Origin: Sporomusa acidovorans
Lineage (GTDB): Bacteria; Bacillota; Negativicutes; Sporomusales; Sporomusaceae
NCBI RefSeq assembly: GCF_900101845.1
Contig: NZ_FNAM01000019.1
Location: forward strand, 38,472-102,471
DNA: 64,000 nucleotides
Direction: 5' to 3'
Shown here piece after piece: positions 24,463-34,215 of the stretch; the first letter of the stretch is position 1; each line of letters begins with the position of its first letter. Below the pieces are notes generated by a model. It made no database searches. It was not told where the DNA came from and saw only the letters and a list, made by a program, of their open reading frames with translations. Position numbers and translations under genes: made by a program.

Positions 24463-26052
24463 ATGAAAAAGCCGGAAAATCTGGAGAAAATTCCGTGGCC
24501 GGAAGTCATGACCTTAATTTGGGGTTGTTTTATGGCCATTTTAGACACAAGTATCGTCAATACGGCTTTACCCACAATGCGGGCGACCTTTGGCGGTGAT
24601 GCCGATTCTGTGCAATGGGTGGTAACGGCCTATATGCTTACTTCAGGCATGGTCATACCGGTAACCGGATTTTTATGCGACCGTTTTGGAAATAAACGAA
24701 TCTATTTAATTTCCCTTTCAATTTTTATCGGAGGATCAGTGCTCTGTGCCGCGGCAACAAGCAATAATTTTTTGATCTTCGCCAGAGTCATTCAGGCAAT
24801 TGGCGGGGGAATTATCATGCCGGTAAGTATGAGCATGATTCGCATTATTGTACCGCGTGAAAAAATGGGTATGGCCATGGGAATCTGGGGTGTCTCGGCT
24901 ATGGGCGCACCAAGTATTGGTCCCACTTTAGGAGGCTATATTGTCGTTCATCTGGGCTGGCAGTGGATATTTACGATCAATCTGCCCATTGGTATAATCG
25001 CAATCGTACTGGGGTTGATCATCTTAAGAGAAACACCGCAAAAAACCGGGTTAAAATTGGATGTGCTTGGTTTTATTCTTAGTGCTTCGGCCTGTTTTGC
25101 CTTGTTGTTGGCTTTAAGTAAAGGACAGGACGAAGGCTGGACCTCTCTTTATATTGTTAGTTTGCTTATTTATACTGTTGGTGCATCGGTTCTTTTTGTA
25201 CTATGGGAAAACACCACCGAACAGCCGCTGATTGACCTGCAGCTTTTAAAAAACAGGACATATTGCATCAGCATACTGGCTGTTTCATTATCTAATATCG
25301 CTATGTATTCCATTACGTTTCTCATTCCCATCTATTCGCAAAACATTCGCGGCTTAACCGCACTGCAGTCAGGCCAGGTCACAATGCCCAGTGCACTGGC
25401 GATTGCCTTAATGATGCCGGTCAGCGGACGGCTTTTTGATCGATTTGGCGCAGCTCCGCTTTGCGTTGCAGGCTTTAGCATTGCCGGCTATTATAGTTAT
25501 CAATTGCACACACTGACTGCCGATACCAGCTTTACCGATATGCAGTGGATATTGGTTAAACGGGCGATTGGGCTGGGTCTGGCAATGATGCCGGTATCCA
25601 CAGCCGGCATCAATACCATTCCGAAACAGCTGGCAGCCCGGGCTTCGGCTATCAATAATGTGGTACGCCAAATTGCCGGCTCATTCGGCATTGCGCTCAT
25701 TACCTATGTTATGATGCACCGGCAAATTTATCATAATGCCTGGTTGTCAGAAACCTTGAACTGGTCGTCCAGTGCTACAGTCATTGCTGTCAAGAACCTG
25801 CAAAGCACCGTCATTCATCACGGTATTTCCTCCTCTGCCGTTATGGCCCGTTATTGTGCGGAAGAATTGCTGGGTATGAGCTTGCAGCAGCAAGCCTATC
25901 TTGCCAGCGTTAATGATGCCATGCTCGTTCCCGCCATTATCGTTTCCCTGACTGTTCCATTAGGCTTTTTTTTAAATAAAAAAGCGGTGGAAAACGAAAA
26001 CAGCAAGCAGCATGCACGGCTCATACAACCGGCTTCCAGTAAAACGCTTTAG
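24463..26052 (+). CDS. DHA2 (EmrB/QacA) family multidrug MFS exporter
   Basis: The 529-residue protein has 14 predicted helices and DHA2 signatures: LDTSIVNTALPTM (motif D1), GFLCDRFGNKRIYLIS (motif A), and GVSAMGAPSIGPTLGGYIV (motif C of drug/H+ antiporters). I start at ATG 24463, which follows the adaptor stop by 4 bases behind AGGGTGAG, giving tight coupling. With two adaptors it should form an EmrAB-like tripartite pump. The DHA2 type fits export of a hydrophobic drug or fatty acid-like compound. Confidence 0.92.
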   Translation: MKKPENLEKIPWPEVMTLIWGCFMAILDTSIVNTALPTMRATFGGDADSVQWVVTAYMLTSGMVIPVTGFLCDRFGNKRIYLISLSIFIGGSVLCAAATSNNFLIFARVIQAIGGGIIMPVSMSMIRIIVPREKMGMAMGIWGVSAMGAPSIGPTLGGYIVVHLGWQWIFTINLPIGIIAIVLGLIILRETPQKTGLKLDVLGFILSASACFALLLALSKGQDEGWTSLYIVSLLIYTVGASVLFVLWENTTEQPLIDLQLLKNRTYCISILAVSLSNIAMYSITFLIPIYSQNIRGLTALQSGQVTMPSALAIALMMPVSGRLFDRFGAAPLCVAGFSIAGYYSYQLHTLTADTSFTDMQWILVKRAIGLGLAMMPVSTAGINTIPKQLAARASAINNVVRQIAGSFGIALITYVMMHRQIYHNAWLSETLNWSSSATVIAVKNLQSTVIHHGISSSAVMARYCAEELLGMSLQQQAYLASVNDAMLVPAIIVSLTVPLGFFLNKKAVENENSKQHARLIQPASSKTL

Positions 26053-26119
26053 CTATTTATGGGAAATGTACTATAATAGAGTATGCTTACTTTGAAATCG
26101 GATAGGAGCTGAGCTATAG

Positions 26120-26656
26120 ATGTCAGTCAAATTGATTGTCCTTGGTTTATTGATGGGCGGCGAAAAACACCCTTATGAAATGCAGCATATCATGAAAATC
26201 CGGAAGCTGGATAAGTTTGTAAGTTTTTATAAAGGCTCGTTATATTATGCAGTTGAACAATTAAAGGATGAAGGTTTTATCGAAGTATCCCAAGTAATCA
26301 AAGAAGAAAAACGCCCTGATAAAACGCTTTACAGAATAACCGAAGCAGGAAAGAATGAATTTCAGGACCTACTCTTGCAGCAAATGAGCAAAGAAGAACA
26401 GTACTATGACCCACTCTATACCGCTCTCGTATTCGCCCGCTATGGTGACAGCAAGAAAATTGCCACAGTTATTCACCAGAAACTGAGCTATGCGGAAAAA
26501 AAAGTTCAAGTTTTAGAACAGGCTTTTGCTGAAATCCCCCCCCAAACCGCTCGCGCTGTTCAGTATATCTATAAAGGAATGATTGAAACGGCCAAGGCGG
26601 AAAAAAAATGGCTTCAGGAATTGTATGCAGATATCTTAGCCGATCAGTTAGGGTAA
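26120..26656 (+). CDS. PadR family transcriptional regulator
   Basis: The 178-residue protein opens with the PadR winged helix (LIVLGLLMGGEKHPYEMQ; GSLYYAVEQLKDEGFIE; LYRITEAGKNEF). It continues with the helical Vir_act_alpha_C-type dimer domain. PadR proteins usually repress a nearby exporter and let go on binding its substrate. It is the last gene of the efflux operon and probably binds the 12-bp inverted repeat at 22559-22586. Confidence 0.9.
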   Translation: MSVKLIVLGLLMGGEKHPYEMQHIMKIRKLDKFVSFYKGSLYYAVEQLKDEGFIEVSQVIKEEKRPDKTLYRITEAGKNEFQDLLLQQMSKEEQYYDPLYTALVFARYGDSKKIATVIHQKLSYAEKKVQVLEQAFAEIPPQTARAVQYIYKGMIETAKAEKKWLQELYADILADQLG

Positions 26657-26758
26657 TTTATCCACTCTTCCAACACACTCTTCCAATAATTAGTGACTTT
26701 TTCCCAATATTCTGCTATCCTATAATGATATTTATCATTTTTAGGGGGAGGAATAGCT

Positions 26759-27122
26759 ATGAATTGGGATGAGTATATGAAAATCGCTTTAGAAGAGGCT
26801 AAAATTAGTTTACGCGAAGGAAACCATGGATTTGGCGCTGTTATTATGATTCAAAATTACCCCGGAAGAAGCCCCGATTGTAAAACGATCGGACAAGCAA
26901 ATTGTTTTTCATTCCCGGAATTTTTGCCCGACGTTGGAGGCATGCAAAATTTTAGGAATCGACACCCGGACAATTTGTAAAAAGTTTAACGAAAATGCTA
27001 CCGAAATGTTGATAAAACAAATCGACCCGCGTCTTAGCTTCTCGAGAAATTATGAGAAGCTAAGACCGCATGCGGATTATTGTGAAGAGATGATTACCAT
27101 GAATGACAGTGGCAACACCTAG
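26759..27122 (+). pseudogene. Nucleoside deaminase gene with internal deletion
   Basis: The first 30 codons (MNWDEYMKIALEEAKISLRE... GFGAVI) match the start of cytidine/deoxycytidylate deaminase-like proteins. The zinc-binding HAE and PCxxC parts are missing. A different frame then carries a C-terminal piece (SRNFCPTLEACKILGIDTRT... RNYEKLRPHADYCEEM) that some long deaminases appear to share. An internal deletion of several hundred bases that also shifts the frame would explain this. Upstream are a TATAAT box (26713-26718) and an AATGATA-TT-TATCATT inverted repeat, which looks like an iron/redox-type operator. Confidence 0.6.
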
Positions 27123-27169
27123 TTCCCTGGCCGCCGGCTACACCAGGCAGCAGCGGTCGAATACCCCGG

Positions 27170-28852
27170 TTATTCTTCGATTCCCGGTTTGTCTCCCCTC
27201 TTGTCCCGGCCGATTAAGTCGGGCACCAATTCAGCCGCAATTTCCGTTTCGGCGGCCAGCCCTTCGGCAAACAGTGTGACTCCGGCCTCTTCCACTACCG
27301 GTCTGTCTGCTTTACTTTCAACTTTGGCATTGCCCATAAACAGACTGATAAGCACCCCGGCCAAAATAATAAACATGGATACCAAAAAAACTAAGTGCAG
27401 TGAATCCGCCAGAGCTGTTTTGAGCGGCGGCAATAAAACCTGCTGTAGATTGGCGGGAATCATTTTCAGCATTTCCGGGCTTAAAAGCATATTAAACAGA
27501 CTTTGCGGATCAGTATGGGCCTTATTTATGATTCCGGCCAACGGACCGCCGCCGGTTACACCGGCAACACCCTGCACAACAGGAAAAAACTCTTGCTCCA
27601 TAATGGCGCGGGAATGATTATTAAAGACAACTCCCAATATTGTCATTCCGAGTGTTCCGCCAATGCTGCGGAAGAACTGGGTAGCCGACGTTGCCACACC
27701 CCGTTGTTCAGGCGGAAAAGCACTCTGCACGGCCAGCGTAACCGTTGGCATGATGATCCCCATACCCAAACCAAGGATAACAATATAAAAAGTGGCAACA
27801 AACAAGGTAGTAGCCATGGTCATTGTACTCAGCAGATAAAAACTCAGGGCCATAATCCCCATCCCTGCGGCAAACATACTGCGAAAACTGACTTTCGTCA
27901 CAATTCGCCCGGCAATTATGCTGGTAACAATCATCGCAAACATCATCGGGATCATAGCATTGCCGGAAGCGGTTGCACTGACACCGATAACCCCCTGAAG
28001 AAACAGCGGTAAAAACATAAACGCACCAAACATTCCTAACCCCATCAGAAATCCAACTATATTGGTAATCGAAAATACCCTGTTTTTGAACAACTCCAGA
28101 CTTAAAATCGGATCCTCAGCTCTACTTTCTATTAAGGCAAAGATAATCCAGGTAATAAGCGCTGTTCCCAGCAGCCCAATAATCTGCCAGGATAGCCATG
28201 CATAGTCTGTCTCCCCTAAATTAAACCCCAGCAACATAGTTACTGTGGCAATAATCAGACTAACGGCACCGGCATAATCAATGACTACTTTATCCGTAAA
28301 CCGTTTTTCTCCCTGCAGTCCAAGATAAATTGTCACCGCCGCCAGTATCCCTATCGGCAGGTTAATATAAAACACCCATTGCCAGGAGGCATAGTCCACC
28401 AGCCAGCCGCCGATGCTTGGTCCAACAATCGACGCCAATCCAAACATAGCTCCCATGGCCCCTTGCCATTTACCACGCTCCTGGGGTGGAAAGATATCGC
28501 CAACAATTGTCATGGCCAGCGGCATCATAATGCCGCCACCAATTCCCTGTAAACCCCGGAATAAAATTAACTCCGTCATATTTCGGCTAGTGCCGCATAG
28601 GGCGGAACCAATCATAAACAGGATAATCCCCGATACATACACAAGCCGGCGGCCATACACATCAGCCAGCTTGCCGGCAATCGGCACAACGGTTGTTGAA
28701 GTCAGCATATAAACCGTAGTCACCCAGGTCATGATGCTTAACCCGCCAAGTTCACCGATAATTCGCGGCATAGCTGTGCCGACAATGGTCTGGTCCAGTG
28801 AAGAAAAAAACAGTCCTAAAAAAAGACCTACCAGTAAAACCTTGCGTTGCAC
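27170..28852 (-). CDS. DHA2 family multidrug MFS exporter (second)
   Basis: The 560-residue protein has 14 predicted helices, the DQTIVGTAMPRI motif D, the GKLADVYGRRLVYV motif A and FGLASIVGPSIGGWLVDYASWQW (motif C region). The acidic C-terminal tail is soluble. It stands alone, with no adaptor. The start is unclear: the GTG at 28852 has no good ribosome site, while AGGAGG lies before an in-frame CTG/ATT seven bases downstream of it, five or six codons upstream of the GTG. Confidence 0.9.
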   Translation of the reverse strand: MQRKVLLVGLFLGLFFSSLDQTIVGTAMPRIIGELGGLSIMTWVTTVYMLTSTTVVPIAGKLADVYGRRLVYVSGIILFMIGSALCGTSRNMTELILFRGLQGIGGGIMMPLAMTIVGDIFPPQERGKWQGAMGAMFGLASIVGPSIGGWLVDYASWQWVFYINLPIGILAAVTIYLGLQGEKRFTDKVVIDYAGAVSLIIATVTMLLGFNLGETDYAWLSWQIIGLLGTALITWIIFALIESRAEDPILSLELFKNRVFSITNIVGFLMGLGMFGAFMFLPLFLQGVIGVSATASGNAMIPMMFAMIVTSIIAGRIVTKVSFRSMFAAGMGIMALSFYLLSTMTMATTLFVATFYIVILGLGMGIIMPTVTLAVQSAFPPEQRGVATSATQFFRSIGGTLGMTILGVVFNNHSRAIMEQEFFPVVQGVAGVTGGGPLAGIINKAHTDPQSLFNMLLSPEMLKMIPANLQQVLLPPLKTALADSLHLVFLVSMFIILAGVLISLFMGNAKVESKADRPVVEEAGVTLFAEGLAAETEIAAELVPDLIGRDKRGDKPGIEE

Positions 28853-28957
28853 TTCCGTTTTCAGAATAATTCCTCCTTATACCCCTACAAGAACTTAACT
28901 TCAGTAATATCATTTCCCGGGTTCAGCAGCTTTATTGTGAACATTGCCCTAAACAGA

Positions 28958-29003
28958 AAGTGCCAATAAAAAGATGCCTTCCGGCATCTTTTTATTGGCA
29001 CTT
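28958..29003. terminator. Strong bidirectional-type terminator
   Basis: A 21-bp perfect stem with a TTCC loop (AAGTGCCAATAAAAAGATGCC and its complement) lies downstream of the racemase gene. The A/T-rich half serves as U tract. Confidence 0.85.
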
Positions 29004-29020
29004 AACTTAAAATCTTACTT

Positions 29021-29716
29021 TTACACTCCAAATGCATAATCGACAGCAGCCGCCGCATGAAGCGTCATGGTATCAAATACCGGGGCATTAACGTCAGCTT
29101 GTTTAATCAGCAGGGGGATTTCCGTACATCCCAGCACAATTCCCTCTGCTCCCAGCCCCATTAGTTTGTTAATAATTTTCTTAAACTGCTCTTTGGAATC
29201 CGGATTAAGAACACCAAGACACAGTTCTTGAAAAATTACTGTATTAATAAATTCCCGCTCGTTTTCTTCCGGGATGATAACGTCAATACCATGCTGCTCT
29301 TTTAGACGGTTCCGGTAAAACGCTTCTTCCATGGCAAATTTAGTCCCCAATAAACCGACTTTCTTTAAGTCCCGGAGTTTAATTGCTTGCGCAGCGGCAT
29401 CGGCAATATGCAGAACAGGCATACCTGTCTGCTCAATAATACTATCAGCACACTTATGGATCGTGTTTGAACAGATAAGGATAAACTCAGCTCCGCCTTG
29501 TTTTAAGTGCAGCGCCGCCTGGACCAGCAACTGATTGATCTGTTGCCAGTCACCCTGCCGCATCAGTTCCTCAATTGGTCCAAAATCAACCGAATACAGT
29601 AAGCACTGAGCCGAATGCAGCCCGCCTAGCTTCTGCTTTACACCTTGGTTAATCAACCGGTAATATTCTAAAGAGGATTCCCAGCTTAACCCACCGATAA
29701 GTCCAATTGTCTTCAA
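29021..29716 (-). CDS. Aspartate/glutamate racemase family (YgeA/RacX-like)
   Basis: The 231-residue protein has GLIGGLSWESSLEYY at the N-terminus, ILICSNTIHK (first catalytic region) and IVLGCTEIPLL (second, with Cys). These define the YgeA/RacX-type branch of broad-specificity amino-acid racemases, PLP-independent. It overlaps the PhzF gene by 4 bases and ends the MocR-PhzF-racemase operon. A job in D-amino acid metabolism fits the MocR regulator. Confidence 0.9.
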   Translation of the reverse strand: MKTIGLIGGLSWESSLEYYRLINQGVKQKLGGLHSAQCLLYSVDFGPIEELMRQGDWQQINQLLVQAALHLKQGGAEFILICSNTIHKCADSIIEQTGMPVLHIADAAAQAIKLRDLKKVGLLGTKFAMEEAFYRNRLKEQHGIDVIIPEENEREFINTVIFQELCLGVLNPDSKEQFKKIINKLMGLGAEGIVLGCTEIPLLIKQADVNAPVFDTMTLHAAAAVDYAFGV

Positions 29717-30603
29717 AATACCATTTCCCCTTCCATGACGCGAACAGCGGTACCGCCGACTTTAACGGTCTTAACCTGCCCAGCCTGCTTGCTGACAATA
29801 ATATTTACCTGACCCGGACGCCCCACTTCCAAACCGGCTTCCCCGATCAATGCAGCCTCGCCGTCAATAGCAATTAGATTATGGGCAGCAATATAAGCGG
29901 CCGCAGAACCATTGCCAGTGCCGCATACAGGGTCTTCATTGATTCCATCTAATGGACAGAAAGCGCGGGAATGAAAGCTGCAGCTTGGCTGAACAGTCTC
30001 TAGACAAAATGGTACAAAGCCTTCCATCCCGCATTTTTTACTCATAGCAGCAATTGCGGCAAAATCCAGGTGGGCATTACTCAGTTTAGAAAGACTTTTA
30101 ATGCCGACAACTAACCACCATAGACCTGTTGATACCTTCATCGGCTGAGTTTCCAGTAAATCATCCGGTGTAAGTCCTAAACCTGCCGCAATCTCAGCCC
30201 GGCTGAGATCGACTCCGGCCAACTGCGGCGCAGCCTGCGTCATCATAAATACCGTCTGGCTATTTTCCTTTATTACCTCTACCGGTAAAACTCCGGCCTT
30301 AGTCTCTTGATAAAAAACACTCTTTGTTTGATCCAGCTTACCCTCTTCGTATAATGTGGCAAAAGTGGCAATCGTAGCATGACCGCATAAAGGTACCTCC
30401 ACATTTGGCGTAAAAAACTGAACTTTAAAATCAGCTACATTAGAATGTGAAACAAAAGCTGTTTCCGAAAGATTCATTTCGCGCGCAATCTTCTGTTTTA
30501 TCGCATCAGGCAAACCATTGGCATCAGTCACTACCCCTGCGGGGTTACCACCAAACAATTTTGTGGTAAAGGCATCCACCTGTTTAATTTTAACAGTACC
30601 CAT
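29713..30603 (-). CDS. PhzF family isomerase/epimerase-like protein
   Basis: The 296-residue protein has the PhzF double hot-dog-like fold signatures: KQVDAFTTKLFGGNPAGVV, the catalytic-Glu region MNLSETAF, PLCGHATIAT, and DPVCGTGNGSAAAYIA. Members catalyse isomerisation or have unknown function. Here it lies between a MocR regulator and a racemase; the three are probably one pathway acting on an amino acid-derived compound. No phenazine genes are near. Confidence 0.9.
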   Translation of the reverse strand: MGTVKIKQVDAFTTKLFGGNPAGVVTDANGLPDAIKQKIAREMNLSETAFVSHSNVADFKVQFFTPNVEVPLCGHATIATFATLYEEGKLDQTKSVFYQETKAGVLPVEVIKENSQTVFMMTQAAPQLAGVDLSRAEIAAGLGLTPDDLLETQPMKVSTGLWWLVVGIKSLSKLSNAHLDFAAIAAMSKKCGMEGFVPFCLETVQPSCSFHSRAFCPLDGINEDPVCGTGNGSAAAYIAAHNLIAIDGEAALIGEAGLEVGRPGQVNIIVSKQAGQVKTVKVGGTAVRVMEGEMVF

Positions 30604-30633
30604 GAAAATTACCTCCTCTATTTCACCTTGATT

Positions 30634-32142
30634 TTAAACCAAGGGTTTTATATTATGCTCATTCTCCAGGTCTCTGTCAGTTGCCGTTTCTCTTACAGCT
30701 TGCATAAAATGCTTTATTCCGGGCTCAATTTGATCAGGATTAACAAACGTATAATTTAGCCTGACATGCGTATCTCCTTGGGTGCCATCCGGATAAAAGG
30801 CTTCCCCTGGTAAAAAAACAACTCTCCGTTTACCGGCATTGGCCACCAGCTTATGCCTGACAATATTGTCCGGCAACCGGCACCAAACATAATAACCGCC
30901 TAGTGGCTTATTCCAACTCGTTCCCGGCACCTTATATTTTCCCAGTGCTTCCAGCATCCTATCTCTCCGTCCGGCATACTCCTGTCTGAGCAAAGCGATA
31001 TGATTGTCATAGTCTCCCCTGCGAATAAAGGCATCAAGCAAGAACTGAGCCGGTGTATTGACATGTAAATCTGTCATTTGTTTAAGATGGGCAAACTTGG
31101 CCAATACCTGCGGCGGTGCCGTTATCCACCCGACTCGCAATCCCAAAAACAATGACTTGGAAAAGGTACTTAAATAAATAACATAGCCGTGACGATCAAG
31201 TGCTTTCAGGGGTGGAACCGGTGCACTGTCATAGTAAAGCTCGCCATAAGGATCGTCTTCTAAAACTGGCAGCTGATACTGATAAGCCAAATTCAAAAGT
31301 TGATATCGCCGCTCCAAGCTCAGCGTAACCCCTGATGGATTCTGAAAGGTAGGCAGTGTATAAATAAACTTAGGCCTATGGCGCACCAATAAGGCTTCCA
31401 GCACATCTGTACGCAGACCATCTTGGTCGATTGGCACACCAATAACACGCGCGCCGGCTGACCGGAAAATCTGAATAGCCCCGAAAAAAGTAGGCTCCTC
31501 AACAAGGACGGTGTCACCTGGTCTAATAAATATCCGTGCGGCAAAATCCAGTCCTTGCTGCGAACCGGAAAGGATCACAGTGTCTTTTGCCGACGCCGCA
31601 ATCTGACGCTGCCGCAGCAAATAGCTTATACTCTCTCTGAGCGGATAGTGTCCTTCTACCGGACTGTGCAAAAACATTTCCCGGCTGGTCTTCCGGTATA
31701 AATCAGCTTGAATTTCACGCATGATTTCTACCGGATATAAGCTAGGAGCCGGAATACCGCCGGCAAAGGAGATGAGATCATCGCCACCCGTAATGGCCAT
31801 AATATCCCCGATAATATTGTCATTGCTGCCGGCAATGGTTTCCGTAAAAAGTTGATACCAAGGCAGCGGATTGATATATCCGTCAGGCAGCGCTGCCTGC
31901 TTGGCTTGGGAAAGGACGATTGTCCCTTTACCGACATGCGAATCCACCAAGCCGTCAGCTTTAAGCTCCTGATAGGCTTTTATCACCGTGCTGCGGTTAA
32001 CCTCCAGCGATTTAGCCAGGCTGCGTTCAGGCGGTAATATAGTGCCTGCAGGCAATACATCCGAAAAAATCATTTCCCGCAAGCGATTTTTTATTTGCAA
32101 GTAAATGGGAGTATCGGCATTACGATTGATTACGATGCGCAT
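30634..32142 (-). CDS. MocR-type regulator (GntR DNA-binding domain fused to class I aminotransferase fold)
   Basis: The 502-residue protein has an N-terminal GntR winged helix (IYLQIKNRLREMIFSDVLP; PPERSLAKSLEVNRSTVIKA) and a PLP-dependent aminotransferase-like domain. The latter has the FSKSLFLGLRVGW Lys motif, and an NPSG motif lies before it. MocR proteins sense PLP or an amino compound and regulate neighbouring genes. Four ATTGGA/TCCAAT half-sites in its own leader (32163-32250) fit autoregulation and control of the phzF-racemase genes. Confidence 0.92.
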   Translation of the reverse strand: MRIVINRNADTPIYLQIKNRLREMIFSDVLPAGTILPPERSLAKSLEVNRSTVIKAYQELKADGLVDSHVGKGTIVLSQAKQAALPDGYINPLPWYQLFTETIAGSNDNIIGDIMAITGGDDLISFAGGIPAPSLYPVEIMREIQADLYRKTSREMFLHSPVEGHYPLRESISYLLRQRQIAASAKDTVILSGSQQGLDFAARIFIRPGDTVLVEEPTFFGAIQIFRSAGARVIGVPIDQDGLRTDVLEALLVRHRPKFIYTLPTFQNPSGVTLSLERRYQLLNLAYQYQLPVLEDDPYGELYYDSAPVPPLKALDRHGYVIYLSTFSKSLFLGLRVGWITAPPQVLAKFAHLKQMTDLHVNTPAQFLLDAFIRRGDYDNHIALLRQEYAGRRDRMLEALGKYKVPGTSWNKPLGGYYVWCRLPDNIVRHKLVANAGKRRVVFLPGEAFYPDGTQGDTHVRLNYTFVNPDQIEPGIKHFMQAVRETATDRDLENEHNIKPLV

Positions 32143-32162
32143 CTAATCACTCTTCTTATATA

Positions 32163-32250
32163 CAATTGGATTTGGTACCATCCAATTATCATTCTACCAA
32201 ATTAATTTCTAAAGAAAACCACCAATTGGAATATTTTATAACCATCCAAT
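32163..32250. promoter_or_regulatory. Candidate MocR operator cluster
   Basis: AATTGGAT (32164-32171), ATCCAATT (32180-32187), AATTGGAA (32224-32231) and ATCCAAT (32244-32250) form two inverted pairs about 60 bases apart, upstream of the MocR gene. MocR regulators typically use such repeated half-sites. Confidence 0.6.
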
Positions 32251-32257
32251 AACAACA

Positions 32258-32301
32258 AAAAAAATCATCAGTTCAGCCTTAGGCTAAACTGATGATTTTT
32301 G
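32258..32301. terminator. Terminator after yitT-like gene
   Basis: AAAATCATCAGTTCAGCC-TTA-GGCTaAACTGATGATTTT is a near-perfect stem with T tails in both directions. On the minus strand it follows the YitT gene. Confidence 0.85.
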
Positions 32302-32311
32302 TCTTTCTGAA

Positions 32312-33163
32312 TTATATTTGCCTAGCTCCGGGCAGGGTAAAGCCCCGCCCCATAACCTCGGCAGCATCCTGAACAATCATAAAGGCATGCGGATCAGCCT
32401 CGTGAACCAGTTGTTTGATTTTGGCAATCTGCGTTAGGCTGACTACAACAAATAATACTTGTTTGTCCTGACGGGTGAATGCACCTTGTCCGTGAAGAAT
32501 CGTGACACCCCGTCCTACTTCTTTTAATATGGCTTCCACAATAGCATTGGTACTGTACGAAACAATAAACACTGTTTTTCTGCGGTTAAATCCTTCGACT
32601 ACCTTATCAGTGAGATTAGCGCTAATAAACATGGATATTAAGGTCAACATCGCCAGTTTAAGACCGAACAACATAGCCCCCGCCAGCATAATGACACAAT
32701 TAATGGCAAATCCCACTGCCCCAAAATTAAAAGAATAGTATTTTTTGACAATCGCAGCTACAATATCCAACCCACCGGCACTGCCATTAACACGGAAAAT
32801 ACAGCCACTGCCTATACCGGCAATCACACCGCCCGTAACCGCGGAAATGATCGGATCATCAATCAGATTGTAATCAGAAACAAAACGCGTGGCGTCTACC
32901 GCCAAAGAAAAAAGAATGGTTCCGTAAATAGTTCCAACCGTGTAGTTTTTGCCTAACAGACGGTAAGCAGCATATAAAAGCGGAATATTCATTAAAAAGA
33001 CTTGCACGCCAATCGGCCAACCGAATATAAAGTAGAAAATGATAGCCAGTCCGGATACTCCGCCACTTAAAAGATGGTGGGGAACCAAAAAGGCGTTGAT
33101 CGAAATACTGCTGAGCAAACACCCAATTGATACCCACACATATTGACTGATCGTAGTTTTCAT
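32312..33163 (-). CDS. YitT family membrane protein
   Basis: The 283-residue protein has five or six N-terminal hydrophobic helices (LSGGVSGLAIIFYFIFGWPIG; GGVIAGIGSGCIFRVNGSAGGLD) typical of YitT_membrane (DUF161). A C-terminal DUF2179 soluble domain (VIVSYSTNAIVEAILKEVGRG) follows. Function is unknown; the family is common in Firmicutes. It is a single gene bounded by terminators. Confidence 0.9.
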   Translation of the reverse strand: MKTTISQYVWVSIGCLLSSISINAFLVPHHLLSGGVSGLAIIFYFIFGWPIGVQVFLMNIPLLYAAYRLLGKNYTVGTIYGTILFSLAVDATRFVSDYNLIDDPIISAVTGGVIAGIGSGCIFRVNGSAGGLDIVAAIVKKYYSFNFGAVGFAINCVIMLAGAMLFGLKLAMLTLISMFISANLTDKVVEGFNRRKTVFIVSYSTNAIVEAILKEVGRGVTILHGQGAFTRQDKQVLFVVVSLTQIAKIKQLVHEADPHAFMIVQDAAEVMGRGFTLPGARQI

Positions 33164-33254
33164 ATGACCTCCATGTTATTGTTCATTCCAATGTCAATCA
33201 AATTTTATCATACAAAGTGACAGACGTGAATATCCTCAGCCCATATAAAATTAA

Positions 33255-33285
33255 TGGAAACTTTGCTAAAGCAACAAAGTTTCCA
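33255..33285 (-). terminator. Terminator-like hairpin after the radical SAM gene
   Basis: TGGAAACTTTG pairs with CAAAGTTTCCA around a 9-base loop; TTAATTTTAT follows on the minus strand. Confidence 0.6.
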
Positions 33286-33305
33286 CATATCAGCCTGTCC
33301 CGTAA

Positions 33306-34184
33306 TTATATGCTTTCTGTCTTGCGTGAACAAAGCCGGGAAAAATCCTTATTATCGATAATCTGCGTCAATGTTTGCAGAAGTTCGCTCTTTCCTGCCG
33401 GTAAATAGCTTTCCACATGAAGACAGTTTGACGGATGAATGGAGGTAATTCCACAATGCTCCAACTGTAAACCTTGAATCATTAACCGCATTTCTTGTAA
33501 AATTTCCATTTCTTCCGGAATTTCAAACTCGCCTCTTTGCACCTTGTCATAAATTTCCGTTCCGGGGTGTACGATAATTGTGAGAAACCCCAGATAATCG
33601 GGCTGTATCTCATTACAAATCCGGGCCGTATTCTTGGCATGCTGCCATGCTTTTGAGCTTCTTCCGGCCAATCCTAAAATCACGGTAACTACCAAATTGA
33701 TCCCTGCTTGTCTGACCTTTCTCCCGGCTTGAACCATCTCGGCACGAGTAACACCCTTTTGTATAGTGCGCAGAATGTCTTCGTCGCCGCTCTCTACACC
33801 CAGGTGCACTTCTACCAATCCATGTTCTTGCAGTTCGCTCAGTTCAGGGAGAGTTTTTTTCAGGATACTGCCGGCACTGGCATAAGTTCCAACATATGAA
33901 AGGTGGGGAAATGTATCATACAGATGATTTAGTATTTTGATCAAATCTTCTGCCGGCATGCTGAGAGCATCTCCATCTGCCAGAAATACTTTTTCCACTT
34001 CACCGTAATATTCTTTGGCAAGATCAATATCTTTCAGTATTTCCTTCAGTTCGCGAACACGATATTTTTTATTCTTATACATATAGCAAAAAGTACATTG
34101 ATTATGACTGCAGCCGATCGTACACTGCAGTATGTAGTCATCCCCAGCCATATGGGGACTATAAATATCTCCCTCATAGCGCAT
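33306..34184 (-). CDS. Radical SAM protein of unknown function (Elp3/MiaB-like core)
   Basis: The 292-residue protein has the three-Cys cluster motif as CSHNQCTFC (CX4CX2C), the GTYASAGS, VEVHLGVESGDEDILR and VIHPGTEIYD-type elements of the radical SAM barrel. Later Cys residues are too few for an extra SPASM-type cluster. Related proteins are annotated as coproporphyrinogen oxidase-like or archaeal-type radical SAM. I see no partner gene that would give the substrate. Confidence 0.85.
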   Translation of the reverse strand: MRYEGDIYSPHMAGDDYILQCTIGCSHNQCTFCYMYKNKKYRVRELKEILKDIDLAKEYYGEVEKVFLADGDALSMPAEDLIKILNHLYDTFPHLSYVGTYASAGSILKKTLPELSELQEHGLVEVHLGVESGDEDILRTIQKGVTRAEMVQAGRKVRQAGINLVVTVILGLAGRSSKAWQHAKNTARICNEIQPDYLGFLTIIVHPGTEIYDKVQRGEFEIPEEMEILQEMRLMIQGLQLEHCGITSIHPSNCLHVESYLPAGKSELLQTLTQIIDNKDFSRLCSRKTESI

Positions 34185-34215
34185 AGACTCTTCTCCCTAT
34201 ACAAACCCTGAAAAA

